The notes: generated from the letters alone by a model not told the origin. 60,827 nt of DNA from an uncultured beta proteobacterium (GCA_903928055.1 CAIYPG010000059.1:1-60827), one strand, 5' to 3'; shown: positions 49,734-58,875, numbered from the stretch's first letter. A program made the numbers and translations.

Positions 49734-50840
49734 TCAGGCCACGCGCAGCTTTGCAATCACCACTTCATCCGGCACCGGTCCTACACCCGGCACCTGCGGC
49801 ACCGCGATCTCGCCGCTCTTCGCGCCCACGTGGATGGTGTCGCCGAAGGGATGCAGCTCGAAATCGGCGTAGTAGCGCTCCACCCACGTCGGCTGGGGCA
49901 CGGTGGCGCAGACATGCACTGAAGCCAGCAGGCCGGGACCGAAGTAGGGCGAGTGCGGCACCACGGTCACGCCGAAGGTTTCCGCCAGCGCAAAGATCTT
50001 GCGCTGCTCGCTCACGCCGCCCACTTTCGTGATGCTGGGTTGGGCATAGTCGAGTGCGCCGATTTCAAACAGGCGCTTGAACTCCATCACATTGGAGACA
50101 TTCTCTCCCGCCGCCACGGGAATGCGGCTCACCGATCGCAGGCGCGCAAGGCCGCCGTGGTCGTCGGGCGGATAGATCGGCTCCTCCAGCCACATCAGGT
50201 CCAGGGGCTCGAGCTTGCGCGACATCGCGATCGCCTCATTGACTGTCCAGGGCGTGGTGCAGTCCACCATGATGGGCACGCCCTCGCCGGCGGCGCGGCG
50301 CGATGCCTGAATGTTGTCCCAGGTGTGCTCATGCAGCTTGATGACCTTGTAGCCGCGATCGAGCGCTTCACGGGTATAGCGCGCCACTGCAACGGGATCG
50401 CCATAGCGCATCAGGCTGGCGTAGGCGGGCAGCGAAGTTTTCGCAGCACCGCCCAGCAGCTTGTACAGCGGCAGCCCGGCCTTCTTGCCGGCGATGTCCC
50501 AGAGCGCGATGTCGATGCCCGAGATGCCGGACATGACCGGGCCGCTGCGCCCGGCGCTGTACAGGCCGCGCATGGTTTCGCGCATCAGCGGTGCAATCTG
50601 GCTGGCATCGCGGCCGATCAGGCGCGGGGCGAGCATTTTTTCGATGGCGGCATGCGTGATCGCCCCTGCGCTCAAGGCAAAGGCCTCGCCCCAGCCGGTG
50701 ATGCCCTCGTCGGTATCAATGCGCACCAGCAGCGATTGCTGGTTGGGCGCAGGCACGCCACCTCTCATGGGGACCGGGGCGCCGCCCGACAGGTCGAGCT
50801 TCAAGTTGAGCAGGATGGGTTCGATGCGGGTGATTTTCAT
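49734..50840 (-). CDS. Mandelate racemase/muconate lactonizing enzyme family protein
   Basis: The 368-residue enolase-superfamily enzyme abstracts a proton alpha to a carboxylate. Key positions are visible: KxH (Lys168, His170 in VIKLHEH), metal ligands Asp193 (MVDCTTPW), Glu219 (WLEEP) and Glu246 (AAGEN), and a catalytic His296 (VVPHSPYF). The KxH instead of KxK pattern suits acid-sugar dehydratases more than mandelate racemase. GGAGGAGTACAC lies before the ATG. It is divergent from a D-2-hydroxyacid dehydrogenase gene, consistent with a sugar-acid pathway. Substrate not known. Confidence 0.9.
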   Translation of the reverse strand: MKITRIEPILLNLKLDLSGGAPVPMRGGVPAPNQQSLLVRIDTDEGITGWGEAFALSAGAITHAAIEKMLAPRLIGRDASQIAPLMRETMRGLYSAGRSGPVMSGISGIDIALWDIAGKKAGLPLYKLLGGAAKTSLPAYASLMRYGDPVAVARYTREALDRGYKVIKLHEHTWDNIQASRRAAGEGVPIMVDCTTPWTVNEAIAMSRKLEPLDLMWLEEPIYPPDDHGGLARLRSVSRIPVAAGENVSNVMEFKRLFEIGALDYAQPSITKVGGVSEQRKIFALAETFGVTVVPHSPYFGPGLLASVHVCATVPQPTWVERYYADFELHPFGDTIHVGAKSGEIAVPQVPGVGPVPDEVVIAKLRVA

Positions 50841-50939
50841 TGTGTACTCCTCCTGGCCACATTCTAAGGGCGGAGGAGCAAGCGGTGGGGATGCGCTATA
50901 TTGGGCGCCCGATTCCAGACAGAGCGAGCAGAACGCGCC

Positions 50940-51923
50940 ATGAACATTTCCATACTTGATGACTACCACGACACCGTTCGCACGCTGCCCAGCTACGCCA
51001 AGCTGGCCGGCCACAATGTCACCATCTGGAAGGACCACACCAAGGACGTTGATGTCCTGTCAGAGCGGCTCAGGGACACCGATGTGCTGGTGCTATTCCG
51101 GGAACGCACGCCCGTCACGGCCGAACTTGCGGCGCGCCTGCCGAAACTGAAGCTGATCAGCCAGCGCGGCCGCTATCCGCACATCGACGTCGAGGCCTGC
51201 ACGAAGCACGGCATCCTGGTGTGCTCACGCCTGCCCGGTGAGGGGCGTGAACCTTCCTGGGCCACGGCAGAGCTGACTTGGGCGCTGGTGCTGATGGGCC
51301 TGCGCGACCTGTCGCGGCAGATCGAGTTCATGAAGGCGGGCAAATGGCAATCGAGCGTGGGCTTTGCCGCACACGGCCGCACGCTGGGCATCTACGCCTA
51401 TGGTCGAATCGGCGGCATCGTGGCCTCCTACGGCCGGGCCTTCGGCATGAACGTCGTGGTGTGGGGACGTGACGCCTCGCTGGTGCGCGCACGCGCCGAC
51501 GGTTACACGGTGGCCGCCAGCCGCGAGGCCTTCTTCTCGGAATGCGACGTGATCTCGCTGCACATGCCGCTGGTGGAAGGCACACAGGGCATCGTCAAGG
51601 AGGCCGACCTGAAGATGATGAAGCCCACGGCGCTGATGGTGAACACCAGCCGCGCCGGCCTGATCGAGCCGGGCGCGCTGCTGAACGCGCTCCAATCGGG
51701 GCGTCCGGGCAAGGCGGCAGTGGACGTCTACGAGCAGGAGCCGGTCACCGACGTGAAGTATCCGCTGCTCAACATGCCCAATGTCATCTGCACGCCGCAC
51801 AACGGCTATGTGGAGTTCGACACGCACGAACTCATGTTCAGCGACATCTTCGACCAGATCACGGCCTACGCCGCCGGCAAACCGATCAATGTCCGCAACC
51901 CGGAAGTGGTGCAGAAAAAGTAG
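50940..51923 (+). CDS. D-2-hydroxyacid dehydrogenase family protein
   Basis: The 327-residue NAD-dependent enzyme reduces a 2-keto acid or oxidises a 2-hydroxy acid. The nucleotide fold reads GIYAYGRIG at about 150-158, with Tyr in a usual Gly position. The catalytic Arg238 (NTSRAGLIE), the Glu of VYEQEP and His287 (TPHNGY) are all present. The N-terminal substrate domain has [12 protein letters not shown]. It is divergent from the enolase-superfamily gene (about 100 bp) and followed by a Bug receptor. A start at the ATG fits the family; no strong ribosome site is visible. Confidence 0.9.
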   Translation: MNISILDDYHDTVRTLPSYAKLAGHNVTIWKDHTKDVDVLSERLRDTDVLVLFRERTPVTAELAARLPKLKLISQRGRYPHIDVEACTKHGILVCSRLPGEGREPSWATAELTWALVLMGLRDLSRQIEFMKAGKWQSSVGFAAHGRTLGIYAYGRIGGIVASYGRAFGMNVVVWGRDASLVRARADGYTVAASREAFFSECDVISLHMPLVEGTQGIVKEADLKMMKPTALMVNTSRAGLIEPGALLNALQSGRPGKAAVDVYEQEPVTDVKYPLLNMPNVICTPHNGYVEFDTHELMFSDIFDQITAYAAGKPINVRNPEVVQKK

Positions 51924-52051
51924 GACTTTGTTCGCCGGGGGTAAATGGGGCCATTGCCACGGCGCCCTCAATCCGCGCAGAATGAGGTTATAACCAAATT
52001 GAAACTTGCGGCAAAGACGATACGAAGCCGCAGACAAAAAGGAGCGCTGCA

Positions 52052-53044
52052 ATGAAACTGAACAAGCACCTTCCCGCCACGCTGGCGGCGCTGAACGTTC
52101 TGGGCCTGATCGGCGCACTGGCCGTGCCCGCCACATCTTTCGCCCAGGCCTGGCCGGCGAAGCCCATCCGCCTCGTGATCGGCTTCGCGCCCGGCGGCGG
52201 CGTGGACATCAATGCGCGGCTGCTCGCCCCCAAGCTCTCCGAAATCATCGGGCAATCGGTCATCGTCGAGAACAAGCCCGGCGCCGGCACGAACATCGCG
52301 AACGACATCGTGGCGAAAGCCGCCCCCGATGGCTACACGATGCTCATGAACACCGCCGCGGTGGCCATCAACATGTCGCTGTACAAGAGCGTGCCCTTCG
52401 ACACGCTGCGCGATTTTGCGGCGGTGTCGATTTTCTCGACCAGCCCGAACGTGCTCGTCGTGAGTTCCGCGATCCCGGCCAAGACCGTGAAGGAATTCAT
52501 TGCGCTGGCGCGCTCGCAGCCGGGCAAGCTGAATTATTCTTCGGCCGGCGCCGGCACGACGCAGCACCTGTCCGGTGAACTGCTGAAGACGCTGACCAAG
52601 ACCTACATCGTGCACATTCCCTACAGCGGCAGCGCGCCCTCGCTGACCGCGCTGGTGGCCGGCGACGTGCAGATGAGCTTTGCCAACATTCCCGCGATCT
52701 CGCAGCAGGTGAAGGCCGGCAAGCTGCGCGCACTGGCGCTCACCGGTGCGAAACGCAGCGACATGCTGCCCGGCGTGCCGACCATGAAGGAATCGGGCAT
52801 CGACATGAACGTGGACGTCTGGTACGGCGTGCTGGTACCGGCAAAGACATCGACCGAGATCGTTCACAAACTGGCCGACGGCATCGGCAAGGTGGCACGC
52901 GAGCCCGACATGAAAAAGCGCCTGCTCGACCTGGGCGCGGAGCCGCTGGGCAATACGCCGGAGGAATTCTCGAAAATCCTGACCGCCGAAGTGGCGACAT
53001 GGGCCAAGGTGGTGAAGGCCTCGGGCGCCTCGGCAACGGATTGA
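52052..53044 (+). CDS. Bug family periplasmic receptor (orphan)
   Basis: The 330-residue receptor has a signal peptide ending near residue 32 (ATSFAQ) and the loop GFAPGGGVDINAR, the most consensus-like in the window. AAAAAGGAGCGCTGC is the ribosome site. It follows the D-2-hydroxyacid dehydrogenase gene on the same strand by about 130 bp, so the two may serve one sugar-acid or hydroxyacid. This receptor would need a shared TctA/TctB pair. Confidence 0.91.
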   Translation: MKLNKHLPATLAALNVLGLIGALAVPATSFAQAWPAKPIRLVIGFAPGGGVDINARLLAPKLSEIIGQSVIVENKPGAGTNIANDIVAKAAPDGYTMLMNTAAVAINMSLYKSVPFDTLRDFAAVSIFSTSPNVLVVSSAIPAKTVKEFIALARSQPGKLNYSSAGAGTTQHLSGELLKTLTKTYIVHIPYSGSAPSLTALVAGDVQMSFANIPAISQQVKAGKLRALALTGAKRSDMLPGVPTMKESGIDMNVDVWYGVLVPAKTSTEIVHKLADGIGKVAREPDMKKRLLDLGAEPLGNTPEEFSKILTAEVATWAKVVKASGASATD

Positions 53045-53098
53045 GCCTGGGACTGATGACTACCGACTGATCTGCACTACCGAAAGGGGAACAGAACC

Positions 53099-53278
53099 AT
53101 GTTGGGATTCATAGGCGGCATACTGGTCCTGGCCGCTGACATCTGGGCCATCCTCAACATCTTCCAGAGCAAGGAAACGAACGGCAAGAAAGTGCTCTGG
53201 ATCGTGCTGGTGATCGCGTTCCCGATCTTCGGGCTGATCATCTGGTTCTTCCTCGGGCCGCGGGACCGGAGCAGCTGA
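53099..53278 (+). CDS. PLDc_N domain miniprotein
   Basis: A 59-residue protein with two membrane helices (GFIGGILVLAADIWAIL and VLWIVLVIAFPIFGLIIWFFLGP) joined by a basic turn is typical of stand-alone phospholipase D N-terminal (PLDc_N) proteins. The ATG follows AAAGGGGAACAGAACC. It is 54 bp past the Bug gene on the same strand. Stand-alone PLDc_N proteins are widespread and their job is not established; the fold may mediate membrane contacts. Confidence 0.8.
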   Translation: MLGFIGGILVLAADIWAILNIFQSKETNGKKVLWIVLVIAFPIFGLIIWFFLGPRDRSS

Positions 53279-53295
53279 GCAGGACGGCTGACCCG

Positions 53296-53826
53296 TCAGC
53301 CGTCGACTTCTTCCTGCGGCAGCGCCAGTGAACGCAACTGGAAGCGGCCATCTTCGCGGAACAACCAGGTCTCGGTGAATTCGGCAACGCCGCGCCGCGA
53401 CACGATAAGCCCCGGCCGGGGCAGGGGCGTGGCATCCTTCACCGATTGCAGCGCGCGCTGCTCCAGCGCCTTGTAGCCATTGGAACGCAGCACCGTCACG
53501 CGCGCCGGCTGGCCGTCGGGATTCACGGCGATGGTCAGCACCACGATGGATTTCAGCAGGGGTGGCGGCGCGCCTTCGAACAGGTGTCCGGCGCTGTTGT
53601 GCGAGATCCACCGCGCGGCTTCCAGTTTGTAGGTGGCCAGCGTCCAGGCTTTGGAACGCGGCGCCGCTTCTGCAGCGGGGGGAGCTCCGGATGTCGGCGG
53701 CAATGAAGGCGGTGCACCGGACGCAGAAGCCGGTGGTTCGGTGCGCGGCACCTCGTCCTGGCGGCTGGCGCAGGAGGCCAGCGTAATGATGCCCAGGCCG
53801 ATCAATATCCGGCGAAAAATGCTCAT
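53296..53826 (-). CDS. TonB-C-like lipoprotein
   Basis: The 176-residue protein begins with a lipoprotein signal (LASC at about 16-19 of the chosen start), followed by a Pro/Ala-rich linker and a domain with VVLTIAVNPDGQPARVTVLRSNG and RALQSVKDATPLPRP. This is the energy-transducer TonB C-terminal pattern. The signal makes it an outer- or inner-membrane lipoprotein of the periplasm. ATG chosen because it gives the lipobox; a longer reading lacks a signal at its start. It converges on the PLDc_N gene. It probably spans or links envelope layers; a partner is unknown. Confidence 0.82.
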   Translation of the reverse strand: MSIFRRILIGLGIITLASCASRQDEVPRTEPPASASGAPPSLPPTSGAPPAAEAAPRSKAWTLATYKLEAARWISHNSAGHLFEGAPPPLLKSIVVLTIAVNPDGQPARVTVLRSNGYKALEQRALQSVKDATPLPRPGLIVSRRGVAEFTETWLFREDGRFQLRSLALPQEEVDG

Positions 53827-53895
53827 GGAGACCCCCTGTTCATGCAGGTTGCCTCCCACAGGTATGGACATCGTGACGGCGGCATCGTTCCCGGT

Positions 53896-54765
53896 TCATT
53901 TTTCCAGCTTCTTGCGCAGAGAACGCAATTCCCGGCGTCGCGCCGCATCAGCCTTGGGGTAGGCCAGATCAAGGCCCGCCAGCGTTTCTACCAGGACCTT
54001 TGCGACGATCAGCCGGGCATTCTCCTTGTCGTCGGCAGGCACGGCATACCAGGGGGCGTCGGGCGTGCTGGTCGCGGAGAGGCATTCGCCGTAGGCCTTC
54101 ATGTACTCCTTCCAGTAGGCCCGCTCGCCGATGTCGTCGCCGCTGAATTTCCAGTTCTTCGCCGGCTCATCGATGCGCGCCAGCAGGCGCTTGCGCTGTT
54201 CCTCCCTGGAGACATGCAGGAAGAACTTGACCACGCGCGTGCCGCTGTTGTGCAGGTGGCGCTCCAGATCCACCATGGAACGATGCCGCCCCTTCCACAC
54301 CTTGTTGCTGTCGAGCCGGCTGTCGGGCAGACCTTCGGCGCGGAGGATTTCGGGATGCACGCGCACCACCAGCACTTCCTCGTAATAGGAGCGGTTGAAC
54401 ACGCCGATGTGGCCGCGCTGCGGCAGCCAGGGAACGATGCGCCAAAGATAGTCGTGCTCCAGCTCAAGCGTGCTCGGATGCTTGAAGCTGGTGACCTGGC
54501 AGCCCTGCGGGTTGATGCCGGACATGACATGCTTGATCGTGCCATCCTTGCCGGCAGCGTCCATGGCCTGGAAGATCACCAGCAGCGCGTAACGGTTGTC
54601 GGCGTAGAGCACGTCCTGCAGCGCAGCCAGGCGGCTGACCTGCTCCTCGAGCAGCGCCTCGTAATGCGCCTTGGAGGTATAGACGGGCGGAACGCGCGTG
54701 GGCCATTTCGACAGATCGACCTTCCTGCCCTTTGTGATGCGAAAGTCTCCGGTATTGATCGTCAT
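53896..54765 (-). CDS. ppk2: Polyphosphate kinase 2 (PPK2) family protein
   Basis: The 289-residue P-loop kinase uses polyphosphate as phosphate donor to nucleotides (or the reverse). Walker A is MDAAGKDG at 68-75, followed by the polyphosphate-loop Arg/His residues, and FNRSYYEE (123-130) is the Walker B/lid region. The pattern matches the single-domain PPK2 group, which makes NDP or NTP from NMP/NDP. The ATG follows CACGGGAAAAATC. It is divergent from a DUF2306-like membrane gene. A single CTGTCAT half-site is found upstream, but no complete Pho box. Confidence 0.92.
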   Translation of the reverse strand: MTINTGDFRITKGRKVDLSKWPTRVPPVYTSKAHYEALLEEQVSRLAALQDVLYADNRYALLVIFQAMDAAGKDGTIKHVMSGINPQGCQVTSFKHPSTLELEHDYLWRIVPWLPQRGHIGVFNRSYYEEVLVVRVHPEILRAEGLPDSRLDSNKVWKGRHRSMVDLERHLHNSGTRVVKFFLHVSREEQRKRLLARIDEPAKNWKFSGDDIGERAYWKEYMKAYGECLSATSTPDAPWYAVPADDKENARLIVAKVLVETLAGLDLAYPKADAARRRELRSLRKKLEK

Positions 54766-54873
54766 GATTTTTCCCGTGAATGATTCAAGGCATTGCCAGA
54801 TGCCGCATGACAGCCGGTATACACCTTATCCGTGGTGGGCCCGCCGGTCTGGAAAAGGTATGCGGCCATCCCC

Positions 54874-54879
54874 TATAAT
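54874..54879 (+). promoter_or_regulatory. Consensus -10 before the DUF2306-like gene
   Basis: A perfect TATAAT lies 36 bp upstream of the start codon in the divergent region. The -35 at 17 bp upstream is poor. Its distance to the gene is typical of a sigma-70 promoter. Confidence 0.5.
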
Positions 54880-54915
54880 TTTGTTCGCACATTTCTTGGC
54901 ATCCGGGGGAATGCA

Positions 54916-55302
54916 ATGAACTACGAGCAACTGGTCTACGCGCATCTCGCCACGGTGCTGCCGGCCTTCGTGATCGGCACCTGGCTCCTGGCAAACCACA
55001 AGGGAACGCCGTTGCACCGGTCACTGGGCCGCATCTACCTGGTGCTGATGGTGATCACCGCGCTGTCCACGCTGGCCATGCCGGCGCATGTCGGGCCGCA
55101 ATGGCTGGGGCACTTCGGCTTCATCCACCTGTTCAGCCTGATGACGCTGTATTTCGCGCCCTCGGCCTATTTCGCCGCGCGCCGGCACGATGTCCGCAAA
55201 CATCGCGGCAGCATGATCGGCCTGTATGTCGGCGGCATCCTGATCGCCGGTGCGTTTGCCTTCATGCCCGGCCGTCTGCTGCACCGCTGGCTGTTCGGTT
55301 GA
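54916..55302 (+). CDS. DUF2306-like small membrane protein
   Basis: A 128-residue protein with four predicted membrane helices. The pattern YAHLATVLPAFVIGTWLLANHKGTPLHRSLGRIYL and the HDVRKHRGSMIGLYVGG block match the DUF2306 group, which has conserved His residues at membrane edges and resembles heme-containing membrane proteins. The ATG follows GGGGGAATGC; a longer upstream reading would start inside the promoter. It is divergent from PPK2. Function unknown, with a redox-linked role possible. Confidence 0.82.
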   Translation: MNYEQLVYAHLATVLPAFVIGTWLLANHKGTPLHRSLGRIYLVLMVITALSTLAMPAHVGPQWLGHFGFIHLFSLMTLYFAPSAYFAARRHDVRKHRGSMIGLYVGGILIAGAFAFMPGRLLHRWLFG

Positions 55303-55370
55303 GGGCTGTTTGATTGGGGTATGAGTGAGGATCTGCCTGTTTGAGGGTGAGCGCCGGAGAATGACCGCGT

Positions 55371-55598
55371 TCAGGCAAACAGCAGTTCGTCGAGGGATTC
55401 GTACTCGACACGCTTCCTGCGCGCCTCGCTCAGGCATCGGAGGCAGATCGCGAGTGCACGGTCGTGCATGGCGGCTTCGAACGGGATGCGCACACGGGTG
55501 CTGCGGTAGGCGATGCGCAGGGCGTCCTCATTCCACCCGTCTTCGGGTAGTGGCAATGTCAACTGGTCGATCTGATCAGACTGCATTGTGCGATGCAT
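55371..55598 (-). CDS. Small conserved hypothetical protein
   Basis: A 75-residue soluble protein with a helical C-terminal half (HDRALAICLRCLSEARRKR) and an acidic end. CTCAGGAGGCCAGC precedes the ATG, which supports a real gene. Its codon use fits the neighbours. A CLRC pair could bind a metal. No family was recognised. Confidence 0.62.
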   Translation of the reverse strand: MHRTMQSDQIDQLTLPLPEDGWNEDALRIAYRSTRVRIPFEAAMHDRALAICLRCLSEARRKRVEYESLDELLFA

Positions 55599-55840
55599 GC
55601 TGGCCTCCTGAGCCCTGTGCGGAGCGGAAAGAGTGAACCTGTTACCAGTATCTGCCTTGTTTGCGATTCCATTCTGTTCGTTAACGCACCAATTACGGTT
55701 CAGTTTACGTGTTTGAATGTCGCAGGCACATCGGAGACATCCTGAAATTCCTGTAGGTGGTTTCCGATATTGCGCCGGCCGGAACTGCCGCAACCGGATC
55801 AACATCTGAATAATTTACTTCCAAATCTTTTGGGAACACC

Positions 55841-55924
55841 ATGAAATACAAAGGTAGTTGTGATTACGGCAAGCCTGCCTTCGAGGTGGATCGCGTAACG
55901 GGCGCCGTGCTGGCATGCAAGTGA
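55841..55924 (+). pseudogene. 5' remnant of a GFA (glutathione-dependent formaldehyde-activating) family gene
   Basis: A 27-codon reading (MKYKGSCDYGKPAFEVD followed by RVTGAVLACK) matches the N-terminus of GFA-family zinc proteins, whose usual form has SCHCGxVxFEV and a later CNCS. One Cys position of the first pair is Tyr and the rest of the domain is missing, so it is a truncated remnant. It overlaps the TspO start. Confidence 0.5.
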
Positions 55925-56427
55925 AACCCGCTGCCACTTTGAACATCCAGTCAAAGTACTGGCGCGTACTGGCCGTGCTGGCCGCAATCACCCTGCTGAC
56001 CGCGGTGGCAGGCGGCGTAGCCGCCACGGACGCGCCGTGGTTCTACCTGCAACTGGCGCGGCCCTCTTGGTCGCCACCCGCCTGGCTGTTCGGCCCGGCC
56101 TGGACGCTGCTCTACATCCTGATGACGCTGTCGGCATGGCTGGTGGTGCGCGCACGCGGCTGGCCGGCAGCGCGGCCGCTGATGCGGCTGTATGCCGCAC
56201 AACTCGTGGCGAACGGCCTGTGGTCGTGGCTGTTTTTCCACTGGCACCTGGGCCGCGCTTCGATCGCGGACATCATGCTGCTGTTTGTGCTGATCGCGGT
56301 CATGATCGTGGCGTTCTGGCGCGTCCGACCGCTGGCCGGCATGCTGCTCCTGCCCTACCTCGCCTGGGTAGGATTTGCCACGGCACTGAACGTGGCGACG
56401 TGGTGGCTCAATACCGGAATCCTTTGA
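55915..56427 (+). CDS. tspO: TspO/MBR family protein
   Basis: The 170-residue membrane protein has five helices and the TspO signature: ARPSWSPPAWLFGPAWTLLYILM near residues 49-71, and LVANGLWSWLFF. TspO proteins bind porphyrins, heme precursors and sterols, and affect stress and pigment responses. The ATG overlaps the end of the GFA remnant and has no visible ribosome site, so translational coupling to the remnant or another upstream start is possible. The next gene follows after 158 bp. Confidence is high for the family. Confidence 0.92.
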   Translation: MQVKPAATLNIQSKYWRVLAVLAAITLLTAVAGGVAATDAPWFYLQLARPSWSPPAWLFGPAWTLLYILMTLSAWLVVRARGWPAARPLMRLYAAQLVANGLWSWLFFHWHLGRASIADIMLLFVLIAVMIVAFWRVRPLAGMLLLPYLAWVGFATALNVATWWLNTGIL

Positions 56428-56585
56428 CGACGCTCGTATCGCCGCATCATTATGATCAACTTCATGGCAAGTACATTCATACAAGCGTTTTTATGAAATA
56501 ATTGTATTCATCCATTTCCGGCAATCCTCTGGCCGGGATGCCGGAGCCGGCGAACCCGCAGCCGGGGCTGTGTACACTTCAGGGC

Positions 56586-57455
56586 ATGCGCCGCCTGCTA
56601 CGCCTGCCGCTGTTTGCCATCCTGCTGGTCACGGCCGTCACCGCCCATGCGCTGCCGGACACCGTGACGTTTCCGAGCCTTGACGGCAGCACCACACTCA
56701 CCGCCTATCTGTACAAACCGGCGGCCGGCGGACCCTGGCCTGCAGTAGTGATGATGCACGGCCGCAGCGGACCCTATTCCACTGCAGCAAAAGGCCGGTA
56801 CACGGCCGCAACGCTGTCGCAACGCCATCGCATGTGGGGCGAGTTCTGGGCGGCACGCGGCTATGCAGCGCTGCTGGTGGACAGCTTCGGCCCGCGCGGC
56901 CATCCGGGAGGTTTCGAGCGCGGCAGCTACAAGGAACGCCCCACCGAAGTAAACGAACAGAAGATCCGCCCTCTGGACGCCTATGGCGCCATGGCCTGGC
57001 TGCGCGGCCGCAATGACATCGTCGCAGACCACATCGGCCTGCAGGGCTGGTCGAACGGCGCCATGGCCACGCTCGCCATCATGGCCGGGCAGCCGCGGGA
57101 ATTCAGGGCGCCCTTTGACGGGGACAGGGCCACGCCGGCGAACGCCTTTCGCGCTGCGCTGGCGTTTTATCCGGGCTGCGCCGCGCAGATCAACACCGGC
57201 TGGAAACCTTACGCGCCACTGGTGATGATGGTCGGATCAAAGGACGAGGAGGTGTCGCCCGTCACCTGCCGGCGCCTGGCCGATGACCTGAAAAAGCGCG
57301 GCAGCGCTGCCGGATTCGAGTTCGTATGGTATGAAGGTGCACAGCATTCCTTCGACGACCCGGGCAAGGCCCGCCAGGCGGTCGCAGCGAACCACGCGGC
57401 CACCGAAGATGCCATGAAGCGCGCAGAGACGTTCTTTGCGCGCGAATTCCAATAA
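56586..57455 (+). CDS. Secreted dienelactone hydrolase-like alpha/beta hydrolase
   Basis: The 289-residue protein starts with a signal peptide (about 1-22, ending AHA) and has an alpha/beta-hydrolase fold. The nucleophile is Ser156 (GWSNGA), the acid Asp220 (GSKDEE) and the base His254 (AQHSF). This resembles dienelactone hydrolases, but those have Cys as nucleophile and are cytosolic, so a periplasmic esterase is more likely. The longer upstream reading lacks a signal peptide at its start and is rejected. It is followed by a thioesterase gene 26 bp later; co-transcription is likely. Confidence 0.87.
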   Translation: MRRLLRLPLFAILLVTAVTAHALPDTVTFPSLDGSTTLTAYLYKPAAGGPWPAVVMMHGRSGPYSTAAKGRYTAATLSQRHRMWGEFWAARGYAALLVDSFGPRGHPGGFERGSYKERPTEVNEQKIRPLDAYGAMAWLRGRNDIVADHIGLQGWSNGAMATLAIMAGQPREFRAPFDGDRATPANAFRAALAFYPGCAAQINTGWKPYAPLVMMVGSKDEEVSPVTCRRLADDLKKRGSAAGFEFVWYEGAQHSFDDPGKARQAVAANHAATEDAMKRAETFFAREFQ

Positions 57456-57481
57456 ACCCTTTCACATCCACCACAATCACC

Positions 57482-57940
57482 ATGACCGACGCATCCCATT
57501 CGCACAAACCCGGCAAATCCCGGGCCGGACGCACGCTCTACAACCCCCGCCCGCATGCCTATCTGGACCTGCTCGGCATGCAGCGCGTCGAACCCGAAGC
57601 CGGCTGGGACAGCCAGACCGAACTGGTGGTGGATGCGCGCCTGGTGAACCCCGGCGGCAGCACCGCCCACGGCGGTGCCATCTTTTCGCTGATGGACACC
57701 TGCATGGCCGGTGCTCTGCGCCGCAAGCTCGAACCGGACGAATTCCCCAGCACGATCGAATCCAAGATCAACTACATCAAGGCCGCCAAACTGGGCACGG
57801 TGCTGCTGTGCAGCTCGCGCGTCGTGACCAAGGGCAAGCGTGTCTGTGTGCTGCAGGGCGAAATCCGCGATGACCAGGGCGACCTCGTCGCCATGGCCAC
57901 GGCCACGTTCACGCCGGTCAAGATCAAGCCGGCGAAATAG
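57482..57940 (+). CDS. PaaI-type hotdog thioesterase
   Basis: A 152-residue cytosolic acyl-CoA thioesterase of the hotdog fold. NPGGSTAHGGAIFSLMDTCMAGAL carries the HGG-type motif with the catalytic Asp in the following helix. The STIESKINYIKAAKLG and VATKGKR-like strands complete it. Related to PaaI/YbgC. It is 26 bp past the hydrolase gene, while the enoyl-CoA hydratase gene lies on the opposite strand beyond a repeat. Its substrate is probably an aromatic or short-chain acyl-CoA. Confidence 0.9.
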   Translation: MTDASHSHKPGKSRAGRTLYNPRPHAYLDLLGMQRVEPEAGWDSQTELVVDARLVNPGGSTAHGGAIFSLMDTCMAGALRRKLEPDEFPSTIESKINYIKAAKLGTVLLCSSRVVTKGKRVCVLQGEIRDDQGDLVAMATATFTPVKIKPAK

Positions 57941-57973
57941 GTCGGCACCACGAGTGCCTATCGGCTACTGGAT

Positions 57974-58051
57974 GATTCCGTCCATGGGTCGACAAGCTCA
58001 CCACGAACGGAATCATCCAACCCGTTCGTCCTGCGCCTGTCGAAGGACGAA
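57974..58051. repeat. Interspersed GTTCGTCCTG repeat, copy 2
   Basis: The same ordered words as at 28687: a TCGACAAGCTCACCACGAACG arm (slightly varied), GGAATCA, and GTTCGTCCTGCGCCTGTCGA. They can pair imperfectly. The element lies between convergent genes, where it could also aid termination. Confidence 0.78.
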
Positions 58052-58083
58052 TCCTGAACGAAGCCGCCTGCTTCAGACAGGCG

Positions 58084-58875
58084 CTAGCGCCCCTTGAACA
58101 CCGGTGGGCGCTTGTCGGCAAAGGCCTTGCGCGCTTCCTGGGCATCCTCGGAGTCGCGCAACACCGCCTGGAATTCACTTTCCATCTGGATCTGCAGCGG
58201 CAGGGTGTTCTGCGGGGCAGCGCGCATCAATTGCTTGATGCGGCTATAGGACATGCCGGCACCAGCGGCGAATTTTTTCAGCATGGCGCCCGCTTCGGTC
58301 ATCAACTGATCGTCCTCGACGCATTTCCAGATCAGGCCCCACTCGGCGGCTTTTTCCGCAGGCAGCTTTTCGCCCAGCAGCATCATGCCGGCGGAGCGCG
58401 CATCGCCAAGCGCCTGCGGCAGCAGCCAGCTTGCGCCCACATCCGGCACCAGGCCGATGTTGACGAACGCCGACAGGAACGACGCCGAACGCGCCGCAAC
58501 GACAATATCGCAGGAGAGTGCAAGGCTCATGCCGGCACCGGCGGCCACGCCGTTCACCGCGGCAATTGTCGGAATGCCGATGTTCTTCAGGATGTGCACC
58601 GGCGGCAGGAAATAGTCGCGCAGCGATTCCTTCGGGTCCTGCGGATCATTGGGCCGCGGCGCGGTCAGGTCCGCGCCCGAGCAGAAGCCGCGGCCCGCAC
58701 CAGTGATCAGCAAAGCACGCGCTTCGCGTTTGGGCACGGCGGCGGCCACGATGCGCATCGCGCGGTGCAACTCGGCGAGGAGCTGGAAACTGAGCGCATT
58801 GAGGCGATCGGGACGGTTCAGCGTAATGGTTGCCGCGCCGTCGGCGATCTCGAGTTTCAGGGTTTCAAATTCCAC
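58084..58875 (-). CDS. Enoyl-CoA hydratase/isomerase family protein
   Basis: The 263-residue crotonase-fold enzyme has the CoA-pocket and oxyanion blocks GAGRGFCSGADL (about 58-69) and IAAVNGVAAGAGMSLALSCDI (about 104-124), then FVNIGLVPDVGASW, where the position of a catalytic Glu/Asp is Asp. This is most like PaaG/PaaB-type hydratase-isomerases. The start is GTG behind CAAGGAGGACGGC. It faces the thioesterase and probably shares a beta-oxidation-like pathway. Substrate not fixed. Confidence 0.91.
   Translation of the reverse strand: MEFETLKLEIADGAATITLNRPDRLNALSFQLLAELHRAMRIVAAAVPKREARALLITGAGRGFCSGADLTAPRPNDPQDPKESLRDYFLPPVHILKNIGIPTIAAVNGVAAGAGMSLALSCDIVVAARSASFLSAFVNIGLVPDVGASWLLPQALGDARSAGMMLLGEKLPAEKAAEWGLIWKCVEDDQLMTEAGAMLKKFAAGAGMSYSRIKQLMRAAPQNTLPLQIQMESEFQAVLRDSEDAQEARKAFADKRPPVFKGR

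Noticed and set aside
54800..54824. A CTGTCAT half-site upstream of PPK2, considered as a Pho box
   Set aside because: Only one 7-bp unit matches; the units 11 bp on either side do not fit, so a functional PhoB site is not supported.
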